Assembly: GCA_003514765.1 (NCBI GenBank)
Contig: DOOY01000168.1
Span: 1-7,465 of the forward strand
Reading direction: 5' to 3'
DNA length: 7,465 bases
Source of the DNA: Nitrosomonas sp.
GTDB lineage: Bacteria > Pseudomonadota > Gammaproteobacteria > Burkholderiales > Nitrosomonadaceae
Shown here: positions 1 to 5,511 of the stretch, piece after piece
Numbering within the stretch: the stretch's first letter is position 1
How the letters are laid out: every line of letters begins with the position of its first letter
Position numbers and translations under genes: made by a program
Notes under the pieces: generated by a model
The model's input: only the letters and a program-made list of their open reading frames with translations
What the model was told of the DNA's origin: nothing
Databases searched by the model: none

Positions 1-96
1 GGTCTAAAGAAGGAAAGTAAGCATGAGGCGTTAGCGGATATTTATGATTCCATTAACGAGCTTAAATATTACCGCGAGCATTTTATCGTGGCGTAA
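1..96 (+). CDS. C-terminal end of an unrecognised protein (partial)
   Basis: Frame 1 is open from the first base to a TAA at 94-96, giving 31 residues that end in [10 protein letters not shown]. The composition is that of an ordinary soluble protein: charged, with a probable helix ([16 protein letters not shown]) and no signal or membrane segment. I do not recognise the family from so short a tail. It is read as a gene end because it runs off the window edge without a stop and because a promoter-like region and a well-formed gene begin shortly after it on the same strand. No terminator hairpin is visible directly after the stop. A chance open frame of 31 codons is possible. Confidence 0.5.
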   Translation, partial: GLKKESKHEALADIYDSINELKYYREHFIVA

Positions 97-122
97 CAAT
101 TGAAAAATCATGGCATGAGCAG

Positions 123-140
123 TCAGGAACCGTTCAGGAA
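123..140 (+). promoter_or_regulatory. Direct repeat TCAGGAA-N4-TCAGGAA, possible activator site
   Basis: TCAGGAA occurs at 123-129 and again at 134-140, exactly 11 bp apart start to start, which is one helical turn. The second copy ends 6 bp before the candidate -35 box at 147-152. Tandem half-sites with about 11-bp spacing next to -35 are typical of OmpR/PhoB-type response regulators. The regulator here is unknown and the site is an inference from position and spacing. Confidence 0.3.
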
Positions 141-146
141 GGTGAG

Positions 147-175
147 TTTACAATTAAAAAATCTAAGCGTATTCT
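147..175 (+). promoter_or_regulatory. Candidate sigma-70 promoter of the EF-hand gene
   Basis: TTTACA (147-152, 5 of 6 to consensus) is followed by a 17-bp spacer and TATTCT (170-175, 4 of 6). Transcription would start near 182, leaving a leader of about 40 nt before the ATG at 221. The boxes were found by eye and AT-rich sequence often yields such matches. Confidence 0.35.
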
Positions 176-220
176 TGTTCATTTACTTTTTATTATTTAA
201 CCGACTGTTGAGGAGAAAAA

Positions 221-703
221 ATGTCCTATCAAACAAAAATAATTTCTGTTGCGGCTATCAGCGTTTCGTTTATATTGGCACTCAGCGCTGCGCCCGCGGT
301 CGCGCATGGTCCAGGCCATGACGATGATGATCATGGACAGTGCAAACATTGCGAAAAAAAAATGTCCAAAATGGATGCCGATAATGACGGTAAAATCAGC
401 CGAAGAGAGTTTATGAAGTTTCATGGCGAAAAATTTGACAAGCATGATCTGAATAATGATCGTTTTTTGGATATGGATGAAATCCATTGGATGATGGAGG
501 ATATGCATAAACATATGAAAGGCAGTGGCCACGGCCACGGTAAAGACCATGGCCACGGACGCGGACATGGTGATGATCACGGCAAAGGCCACGGCAAAGA
601 TCATGATAATGATAATGAAGAAATCGAGAATTCACCGCATGGAAGTCATGGCGAGGCGACACATGACGGTGATGATAAAGATGATACGCACGCAAATCAT
701 TAA
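221..703 (+). CDS. Exported EF-hand protein with CxxC and His-rich tail
   Basis: The 160-residue product probably acts outside the cytoplasm as a calcium and/or transition-metal binding protein; its exact role is unknown. The start is fixed by AGGAG at 211-215, 5 nt before the ATG. A signal peptide is clear: K6, a hydrophobic stretch to about 22, and an AVA cleavage motif at 26-28. Next come an acidic DDDD run and C41-x-x-C44, which could form a disulfide or bind metal. Two EF-hand loops follow. Residues 52-63 (DADNDGKISRRE) are canonical, with D at loop positions 1, 3 and 5, G6, I8 and E12. Residues 76-87 (DLNNDRFLDMDE) keep D1, N3, D5 and E12 but have R in place of G6. From about 103 to 160 the chain is low-complexity GHGH, KDHGHG and DDHGKGHG, rich in His, Asp and Gly and probably disordered, resembling nickel/copper/zinc-binding tails. 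I recognise no named family for the whole protein. It appears to be a single-gene unit. Confidence 0.88.
   Translation: MSYQTKIISVAAISVSFILALSAAPAVAHGPGHDDDDHGQCKHCEKKMSKMDADNDGKISRREFMKFHGEKFDKHDLNNDRFLDMDEIHWMMEDMHKHMKGSGHGHGKDHGHGRGHGDDHGKGHGKDHDNDNEEIENSPHGSHGEATHDGDDKDDTHANH
524..613 (+). repeat. Low-complexity GGCCACGG repeats coding the Gly-His tail
   Basis: The octamer GGCCACGG begins at 527, 533, 551 and 587, always in the same reading phase and always coding Gly-His-Gly, with diverged GGACATGG and GATCACGG variants between. This in-frame tandem structure is prone to slippage, so the length of the His tail probably varies between strains. Confidence 0.6.
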
Positions 704-1017
704 GAAAATATAGGTTACGCTAAAGCATATATGCGTCGGCGCGTTTAAGTCTGCTTCAGCGGGATGTTGTGTATGCTGATGAGGTTCATCATGTGCTGTT
801 ATGTGGAAAGCTTGATGATTGTCAGCAGACTTTCCAGGAATACATAAAGTACACAATGGGCGGTATTCTTACGCATTGTTCAATCTTGCCAGAGATTGGT
901 TGTTTTGGTTGTTTCAGTCAACTTGAAAAGTAGCGGGGTTTATACAGATATATGAACATTCTGAACCTGTTTTTATCTTGCATCGGCTGCTTTCCGGAAA
1001 CCTTTTTCAATGGTCTG
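704..1017. other. Intergenic stretch without a convincing gene
   Basis: The 314 bases lie between the convergent ends of the EF-hand gene and the M16 peptidase gene. Visible elements are a perfect 10-bp palindrome GCATATATGC (725-734), a 7-bp inverted repeat GTCTGCT/AGCAGAC (749-755, 824-830), a 6-bp hairpin CAATCT/AGATTG (881-886, 893-898) and a palindrome TTTCCGGAAA (991-1000). None is followed by a clean T run, so no terminator is called for either gene. A plus-strand frame is open from 724 to a TAG at 931-933, but has no ATG in its first half and no recognisable product. No remnant of a second M16 gene was recognised on the minus strand. Confidence 0.5.
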
Positions 1018-2409
1018 CTAATGTCGTAATCCTGCAGGCGCTCGAGCAGGCTGCGCTTGCTCGAGCGGTTGCGGGTCTAGGACAGCAACGGTCAAACTGT
1101 CGTCAACAAAATATTTTTTTGCCACCGCTCGAATCTGATCTGCGGTCACTGTTTGTAATTTTTCCAGAATGATATCGATATCCCGGTATGACAGTCCGAT
1201 GCTTTCCAGCCTGCCGATTTGCATGGCTTGTGCGAATATGGAATCCAATTGATAAACATGGCTGGCGACAACCTGCGCTTTTACTCGGTTCAATTCTTCT
1301 TCGGTGACATTTCCCTCAATAACTTTTTTGATTTCGGCGCGCAGGCCCTGTTCCAGTTCTTCAACCGTTTTGCCGGGACTCGGGGTGCCGCTGAGCATAA
1401 ACATACCCTGACCGCGGCCTGTTGCGGTATAGCCTGCGCTAACTGAATTGGCTACTCTAAGATCGCGCACCAAAGATTTATTCAGTCTGGCTGATGCATG
1501 CCCATCAAGTATGCCCCCGAGCATTTCCAATGCGAACGGTTCCCAGTCTGCCGCGGTATCACGGATAACCGGGGTATGGTAGCCCATAATCAAATAGGGC
1601 AGCTCTGCGGGCGCTTTGACGGTAATGCGCTTAATTCCAAGTTGAGGTGGTTCAGTCTGCGGTTTACGCTCATCGATGGAAAATAGCGGACGCTTCTGTA
1701 TATTGCCGTAGTGTTTTTGTGCCAGCGTTTTAACTGCATCAGCGTTGACGTCGCCTGCAACGACAAGAATGGCATTATTCGGTGCGTACCAGCGGTCATA
1801 CCATGCTTGCGCATCTTCCACACGCATGTGTTCCAGATCGTTCATCCAGCCAATGACCGGGCGTCTGTATGGGTGCGATTGATACGCTGTTGCTATCATT
1901 TTTTCAAAAAGCAGCGAACGTGCCTGATCGTCGGTGCGCAGACGCCGTTCTTCCATGACTACATTGATTTCCATGGAATAGGCCTCCTCTGTCAGTTTCA
2001 GATTATGCATGCGATCAGATTCCAGTTCCATGGCCAGCGGCAGATGGTCTTTATGCAATTGCTGGAAATATCCCGTGTAATCGCGACTGGTAAAGGCATT
2101 TTCACGGCCACCTGCAGCGGCAATACGTTTGGAAAACTCTCCGCCAGGCACTTTTTCAGTTCCTTTGAACATCATATGCTCCAGAACATGCGCGACACCG
2201 GTTATACCATTTGATTCATCTATACTGCCGGCTTTATACATAAGCAGTGAAACGACGACGGGTGACCGATGATCTTCTTTGACAATCAATTTTAAACCGT
2301 TATCGAGCTTGAATTCATGCGGATTGGCAATTGCAGCAGGTGCGCCTAAGAACATGAACAATATCAACAGATAATTGATCGAGAAAGTTTTTGAGTAAAC
2401 TGGATTCAT
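1018..2409 (-). CDS. Exported M16 family zinc metallopeptidase
   Basis: This is a single-unit M16 (pitrilysin/insulinase) peptidase of 463 residues, the usual size for a bacterial half-clamshell member. It probably cleaves peptides in the periplasm. The start at 2409 is chosen because a signal peptide follows at once: K7, a hydrophobic stretch at about 11-24, and AIA at 26-28. A further upstream in-frame ATG would place 84 implausible residues before it and run into ftsY. The inverted zinc motif is intact as H74-VLE77-H78, with downstream E147 and E154 at the spacing expected for the third ligand. GGRENAFTSRDYTGYF (100-115) is the usual conserved segment. The C-terminal half has the M16 inactive-domain pattern (Pfam Peptidase_M16_C), including the GRGQGMFMLSGTPSPGK stretch. 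The Shine-Dalgarno sequence is weak (AGG about 11 nt upstream). The gene diverges from ftsY across 81 bp. In many betaproteobacteria a second, catalytically inactive M16 gene follows directly; here the gene ends with none behind it. High confidence in the family, low in substrate. Confidence 0.93.
   Translation of the reverse strand: MNPVYSKTFSINYLLILFMFLGAPAAIANPHEFKLDNGLKLIVKEDHRSPVVVSLLMYKAGSIDESNGITGVAHVLEHMMFKGTEKVPGGEFSKRIAAAGGRENAFTSRDYTGYFQQLHKDHLPLAMELESDRMHNLKLTEEAYSMEINVVMEERRLRTDDQARSLLFEKMIATAYQSHPYRRPVIGWMNDLEHMRVEDAQAWYDRWYAPNNAILVVAGDVNADAVKTLAQKHYGNIQKRPLFSIDERKPQTEPPQLGIKRITVKAPAELPYLIMGYHTPVIRDTAADWEPFALEMLGGILDGHASARLNKSLVRDLRVANSVSAGYTATGRGQGMFMLSGTPSPGKTVEELEQGLRAEIKKVIEGNVTEEELNRVKAQVVASHVYQLDSIFAQAMQIGRLESIGLSYRDIDIILEKLQTVTADQIRAVAKKYFVDDSLTVAVLDPQPLEQAQPARAPAGLRH
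1039..1067 (-). repeat. Strong hairpin inside the 3' end of the M16 gene
   Basis: CGCTCGAGCA (1039-1048) pairs perfectly with TGCTCGAGCG (1058-1067). Three inner positions (1049-1051 with 1055-1057, one of them G-T) extend the stem to 13 pairs around a TGC loop. It encodes the Ala/Pro/Gln-rich residues just before the stop and lies about 20 nt upstream of it. There is no T tract on either side, so it is not a standard terminator. It may protect the mRNA 3' end or be chance in a GC-rich linker. Confidence 0.6.
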
Positions 2410-2411
2410 TT

Positions 2412-2440
2412 TTGCTAACCTAAGAGTGACTAAACAGAAT
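2412..2440 (+). promoter_or_regulatory. Candidate promoter for ftsY
   Basis: TTGCTA (2412-2417) and CAGAAT (2435-2440) are each 4 of 6 to the sigma-70 consensus with a 17-bp spacer. The start point would fall near 2447, about 44 nt before the ftsY ATG. The 81-bp region 2410-2490 must also carry the divergent M16 promoter; several AT-rich boxes could serve but none stands out. Confidence 0.28.
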
Positions 2441-2490
2441 AAAATTAAAGATTGTGAAATGATAAAGCAACCAGGATAGAGCCTACCAGA

Positions 2491-3633
2491 ATGTTTAATT
2501 TTTTTAAATCGAAAAAGAAGCAACCAGAGCAACTGGAGCAACCCGAAGAAATTGAAGAAACGCTGGAAAAAACAGAGTCGACAAAGGATGTGGCAGCAGA
2601 TGTGCAACGGACACCCGAAGCGCAGCCTGCACCCGGGGGCATGTCTCGCACAGAATTTCAACCTGATTCCGGCTCCGATACAAAAGAAGAAACCAAACCG
2701 CTCAGTTTTACAAACAAAATCCGGCTTGGGCTTTCACGTACGCGCCAAAATCTGGGTAAGCAATTATCCGGTTTGTTTAGCGGGGGCGGAAAAATTGATG
2801 AAGCACTTTACGAGGAGCTTGAAACTGTTTTATTGACAGCGGATACAGGCGTCAGTGCAACCCATCAACTACTTGAAGATCTGCGTAAACAGGTTAAACA
2901 GAACGGTTTGACAGAGGCCGCGGAATTAAAATCAGCGCTTAAGCAATCACTTGTTGATATGCTCAAGCCACTTGAAAGATCGCTGGATACGACGGTTAAT
3001 AAGCCCTTTGTTATTATGATTACCGGCGTCAATGGTGTTGGTAAAACCACATCAATCGGCAAGCTGGCCAAGTATTTTCAGTCCCAGGGTAAATCCGTTT
3101 TGCTCGCTGCTGGTGATACTTTTCGTGCTGCTGCACGTGAACAGCTGATAGTCTGGGGAGAGCGTAACGATGTCACTGTGATTGCACCGGATAGTAGCGG
3201 AGATAAAAAAAGTGATCCGGCTGCGGTAATTTTTGATGCGATCAATGCGGCCAAAGCGCGTGAAATTGATATTGTCCTGGCGGATACGGCAGGACGTTTA
3301 ACGACGCAATTGCACCTGATGGAAGAAATCAAAAAAGTCAAACGTGTAATTGCCAAAGCCATGCCGGATGCGCCGCACGAAGTATTGCTGGTGCTTGATG
3401 CCAATACCGGACAGAACGCCGTGACCCAGGTGCAGGCATTTGATGAAGCGCTGAATGTGACCGGATTAATTTTAACCAAACTCGATGGTACGGCAAAAGG
3501 TGGTGTGGTTGCTGCAATCTGTGGTCAGTATCCACAACATCCGCCTGCGTTGCGTTTTGTCGGTGTAGGTGAGGGTGTGGATGACTTGCGGCCATTTATT
3601 GCTGAAGAATTTGTTGATGCCATGTTTGATTGA
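2491..3633 (+). CDS. ftsY: Signal recognition particle receptor FtsY
   Basis: FtsY is the SRP receptor GTPase that docks Ffh/4.5S RNA-ribosome complexes at the inner membrane for co-translational insertion of membrane proteins. The 380 residues begin with a short basic/aromatic segment (MFNFFKSKKK) followed by the acidic, Glu-rich A domain (about 13-70). The NG domain starts near 72. GTPase motifs in order are the P-loop GVNGVGKTT (179-187), DTFRAAAREQL (209-219), DTAGR (265-269), TKLDGTAKGG (329-338) and the closing GVGEGVDDLRPF (358-369). All key residues are present. The stretch before the last motif (GQYPQHPPALRF) is slightly longer than I would expect. The Shine-Dalgarno sequence is poor (AGGA at 2473-2476, 14 nt away), but the start fits the usual FtsY N-terminus. 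ftsE follows after 148 bp, so ftsY may be co-transcribed with ftsEX, as in other proteobacteria. Confidence 0.97.
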   Translation: MFNFFKSKKKQPEQLEQPEEIEETLEKTESTKDVAADVQRTPEAQPAPGGMSRTEFQPDSGSDTKEETKPLSFTNKIRLGLSRTRQNLGKQLSGLFSGGGKIDEALYEELETVLLTADTGVSATHQLLEDLRKQVKQNGLTEAAELKSALKQSLVDMLKPLERSLDTTVNKPFVIMITGVNGVGKTTSIGKLAKYFQSQGKSVLLAAGDTFRAAAREQLIVWGERNDVTVIAPDSSGDKKSDPAAVIFDAINAAKAREIDIVLADTAGRLTTQLHLMEEIKKVKRVIAKAMPDAPHEVLLVLDANTGQNAVTQVQAFDEALNVTGLILTKLDGTAKGGVVAAICGQYPQHPPALRFVGVGEGVDDLRPFIAEEFVDAMFD

Positions 3634-3661
3634 CCGTTTCGAAAATCAAGGTGTGTTGACA

Positions 3662-3751
3662 ATGACTTGGAATTCATGTGGCGCTGTCGTTATTCTTTTT
3701 TCTTCGGTTTTATACGGGTTTGTCTTATCTCACACTTCAATAATCTGGTGA
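3662..3751 (+). CDS. Possible 29-residue hydrophobic small protein
   Basis: An ATG at 3662 opens 29 codons ending in TGA at 3749-3751. The product MTWNSC... is strongly hydrophobic in the middle (GAVVILFSSVLYGFVL), enough for one membrane span. AAGGTG at 3648-3653 sits 8 nt before the ATG and is a better Shine-Dalgarno match than those of ftsY or ftsE beside it. The ORF fills most of the ftsY-ftsE gap and ends 30 nt before ftsE. I recognise no family. It could be a real small membrane protein, a translational coupling leader for ftsE, or chance. Confidence 0.25.
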   Translation: MTWNSCGAVVILFSSVLYGFVLSHTSIIW

Positions 3752-3781
3752 GTATTTTTTTATCCAATGGATGGACACTCA

Positions 3782-4435
3782 ATGATTCAATTCAAGCATG
3801 TCAGCAAGCGTTTTCCGGATGGATACTTTGCACTGAATAATATTGATCTGAATATAGATGCGGGTGAGATGGTATATGTAACCGGACATTCGGGTGCGGG
3901 CAAAAGTACATTGCTGAAATTAATTGCCGCCATAGAACGCCCGACTTCAGGCAGCATTACAATCAGCGAACAGAATATTGCGCGGCTTAGGCCAAGTGCT
4001 GTGCCTTTTTTGCGCCGTAAAATCGGTTTCGTTTTTCAAGACCATAAGCTGTTGTTTGATCGCAATGTTTTTGAGAATGTATTGTTGCCGTTACAGATCA
4101 GTGGCTTTGATAGCAAAGTTGTCGCGAGCCGGGTCCGGGCTGCACTTGATAAAGTAGGTTTGTTAAAAAAGGAAAAAGTTATGCCCATAACACTTTCGGG
4201 TGGGGAAAGGCAGCGGCTATGTATTGCCCGGGCTGTGGTGCATCGGCCGTCGATCTTAATTGCGGACGAACCAACCGGGAATCTTGATATGGCATATGCG
4301 CGAGATATTATGGCGATGTTTTATGCTTTCCACCAGGTAGGCGTAACCGTGTTGATAGCTACGCATGATGTGGCCTTATTGGAGGATACACAGCATCGCA
4401 TCTTATCATTGCAGCAAGGAAAACTGGCGGCATGA
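3782..4435 (+). CDS. ftsE: Cell division ATP-binding protein FtsE
   Basis: FtsE is the ATPase subunit of the FtsEX ABC-type complex, which at the division septum uses ATP to control peptidoglycan hydrolases rather than to transport a solute. The 217 residues carry the whole ABC set: Walker A GHSGAGKST (35-43), Q-loop Q86 in FVFQDHKLL, signature LSGGERQR (138-145), Walker B ILIADEP with E163, D-loop GNLD and switch H195 in ATHD. The start at 3782 (MIQFKHVSKRF) matches the usual FtsE beginning and has a purine-rich GGATGGA just upstream. An in-frame ATG at 3767 would add five residues but lacks a ribosome site. The stop overlaps the ftsX start by 4 bp, implying translational coupling and one-to-one production. 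Confidence 0.97.
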   Translation: MIQFKHVSKRFPDGYFALNNIDLNIDAGEMVYVTGHSGAGKSTLLKLIAAIERPTSGSITISEQNIARLRPSAVPFLRRKIGFVFQDHKLLFDRNVFENVLLPLQISGFDSKVVASRVRAALDKVGLLKKEKVMPITLSGGERQRLCIARAVVHRPSILIADEPTGNLDMAYARDIMAMFYAFHQVGVTVLIATHDVALLEDTQHRILSLQQGKLAA

Positions 4436-5343
4436 TCAAAGCCTGGCTCAGTCAGCACTTGTTTGTTTTGTTCCAGTCGCTTAAGCGGTTTGTGTCTGCG
4501 CCGGTTACAAGTCTGCTCAGTATTCTGGTGATGGGAATCGCCTTCAGTCTGCCAGCAGGTATTTATACGCTGATGGAAAATCTGCATGCAATTTCCGGAC
4601 AAACTGGCACCACGCCGCAAATGAGTCTTTTTTTGAAACAAAATTCAAATCAGCATGATATCGAAAAAATCAGAGCGCTTCTGGAAATCAATGAACAGGT
4701 TTTGCGTTTTGAATTTGTTTCCAAAGATAGAGCTTTGCGCCAAATACAAAAAGACAGTGGACTCAACGATGTCATGCTCAGTCTGGGACATAATCCATTA
4801 CCGGATGCTTTTGTCGTTGATTTAAAGGATGCAAACGCTGAGATGCTTGATCAACTTAGGGAAACCATGCAGGCATGGCCGGAAATTGAATACGTGCAAT
4901 TTGATTCAGCCTGGACAGAACGTTTGAATGCCATATTGAATTTCGGCCGTGTGATCGCATTGTTGTTGTTCACTGTATTGAGTATTGCTATTGTTGCAGT
5001 AATGTTTAATACCATCCGCTTGCAGATTCTGACCAAACAGGATGAGATTGAAGTATCCAAACTGATCGGCGCGACGGATAGCTTTATCCGGCGTCCTTTT
5101 CTATATTTCGGGGCCATACAAGGTCTGGCCAGCGGCATTACGGCCTGGCTGATTATTGCAGTGGCATTGCAAACGATGAATGATGAACTCATGGTGCTGG
5201 CGAGTCTTTATTCTTTGGATTTGCATTTTAAACACCTTTCGAACGGCGACAGTATCAGTCTGTTGCTGTTTGCAACATGGCTGGGGTGGCTCGGTGCGCG
5301 CATATCCGTTGCGAGCCATTTATGGCAAATAGAGCCTAAATAG
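4432..5343 (+). CDS. ftsX: Cell division protein FtsX
   Basis: FtsX is the membrane partner of FtsE; its periplasmic loop is the part that activates murein hydrolase activators such as EnvC in other bacteria. The 303 residues show the FtsX topology: a short cytoplasmic N-terminus, TM1 at about 25-47, a periplasmic domain at about 48-170 with the conserved NPLPDAFVV (121-129), then TM2 (about 172-193), TM3 (about 222-246) and TM4 (about 272-294). Between TM2 and TM3 lies EIEVSKLIGATDSFIRRPF (205-223), the conserved cytoplasmic segment expected to contact FtsE. Translation starts within the ATGA overlap with ftsE. No terminator hairpin with a T tract follows, so some readthrough into rpoH is possible. 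Confidence 0.96.
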   Translation: MIKAWLSQHLFVLFQSLKRFVSAPVTSLLSILVMGIAFSLPAGIYTLMENLHAISGQTGTTPQMSLFLKQNSNQHDIEKIRALLEINEQVLRFEFVSKDRALRQIQKDSGLNDVMLSLGHNPLPDAFVVDLKDANAEMLDQLRETMQAWPEIEYVQFDSAWTERLNAILNFGRVIALLLFTVLSIAIVAVMFNTIRLQILTKQDEIEVSKLIGATDSFIRRPFLYFGAIQGLASGITAWLIIAVALQTMNDELMVLASLYSLDLHFKHLSNGDSISLLLFATWLGWLGARISVASHLWQIEPK

Positions 5344-5416
5344 CCGGTATACAGTTTTGACAGCGCGCAGCGGTCAGGCGCGAGAGATTTGACATAACGT
5401 TGAACTATTCGTCAGA

Positions 5417-5443
5417 TTCGCACTCTTACGCTGAGAGTGCTAA
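5417..5443 (+). promoter_or_regulatory. CIRCE operator for HrcA upstream of rpoH
   Basis: The site reads TTCGCACTC, nine bases (5426-5434), GAGTGCTAA. Against the CIRCE consensus TTAGCACTC-N9-GAGTGCTAA the right arm matches 9 of 9 and the left arm 8 of 9 (C for A at 5419), with exactly the required N9 spacer. HrcA dimers bind CIRCE and repress heat-shock genes until heat stress removes active HrcA. The element covers the space between a candidate -35 and the TAAAAT -10, so binding would block rpoH transcription. hrcA is not in this window. Confidence 0.92.
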
Positions 5444-5446
5444 AAT
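5417..5446 (+). promoter_or_regulatory. Candidate rpoH promoter embedded in CIRCE
   Basis: TAAAAT (5441-5446) is 5 of 6 to the -10 consensus and overlaps the right CIRCE arm; TTCGCA (5417-5422, 4 of 6) stands 18 bp upstream within the left arm. The start would be near 5453. A second possibility uses the perfect -35 TTGACA at 5389-5394 with the poor -10 TCAGAT at 5412-5417. A third TTGACA at 5357-5362 lacks a partner. More than one start site is plausible, as in other rpoH genes. Confidence 0.45.
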
Positions 5447-5471
5447 GAATAAAAGAATAGCTGTTTATTCA
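5446..5471 (+). repeat. AU-rich hairpin in the rpoH leader
   Basis: TGAATAAA (5446-5453) is perfectly complementary to TTTATTCA (5464-5471) around a 10-nt loop. If transcription starts upstream of it, the rpoH mRNA leader would carry a weak stem that melts easily. It lies about 28 nt before the ribosome binding site and does not pair with it, so a direct thermosensor role is not shown. Confidence 0.35.
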
Positions 5472-5498
5472 GTTAATGGAATTAATTAAACGAGAAAC

Positions 5499-5505
5499 GG
5501 AGGAG
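5499..5505 (+). promoter_or_regulatory. Ribosome binding site that fixes the rpoH start
   Basis: GGAGGAG lies 6 nt before the ATG at 5512 and is the best Shine-Dalgarno sequence in the window. The upstream in-frame ATG at 5476 has no comparable site, so the shorter protein is preferred. Confidence 0.85.
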
Positions 5506-5511
5506 AATATT

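Noticed and set aside
100..321. Plus-strand 73-codon frame before and into the EF-hand gene
   Set aside because: It overlaps the EF-hand start in another frame, has no ribosome site and covers the candidate promoter region.
197..604. 135-codon minus-strand frame across the EF-hand gene
   Set aside because: Its hydrophobic Met/His/Val pattern is the reverse complement of the repetitive His/Asp codons; the plus strand has the signal peptide, ribosome site and EF-hands.
524..613. GGCCACGG repeats as a CRISPR-like or intergenic repeat array
   Set aside because: The copies are irregularly spaced, in coding phase and specify the Gly-His tail; no spacers or conserved repeat length exist.
881..898. 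CAATCT/AGATTG hairpin as a terminator of the EF-hand gene
   Set aside because: The stem has only 6 pairs, the following sequence is T/G mixed, and it lies nearly 180 bp after the stop.
1711..2214. 167-codon plus-strand frame inside the M16 gene
   Set aside because: It is antisense to the conserved M16 catalytic domain, has no ribosome site and shows no recognisable domain; codon composition of the real gene explains it.
2410..2661. Longer N-terminus for the M16 peptidase beginning near 2661
   Set aside because: It would add 84 Cys/Leu/Phe-rich residues antisense to the ftsY start and hide the signal peptide that begins at the ATG whose first base is 2409.
3656..3684. Perfect TTGACA at 3656-3661 as a ftsE promoter
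   Set aside because: No -10 box stands 16-18 bp downstream (the position reads TGGCGC).
5364..5385. CGCGC/GCGCG stem after ftsX as a terminator
   Set aside because: The stem is 5 bp with a 9-nt loop and no T tract follows, so termination is not supported.
5476..5511. Upstream ATG extending rpoH by 12 residues
   Set aside because: No Shine-Dalgarno sequence precedes it, while GGAGGAG stands 6 nt before 5512, where the usual RpoH N-terminus begins.
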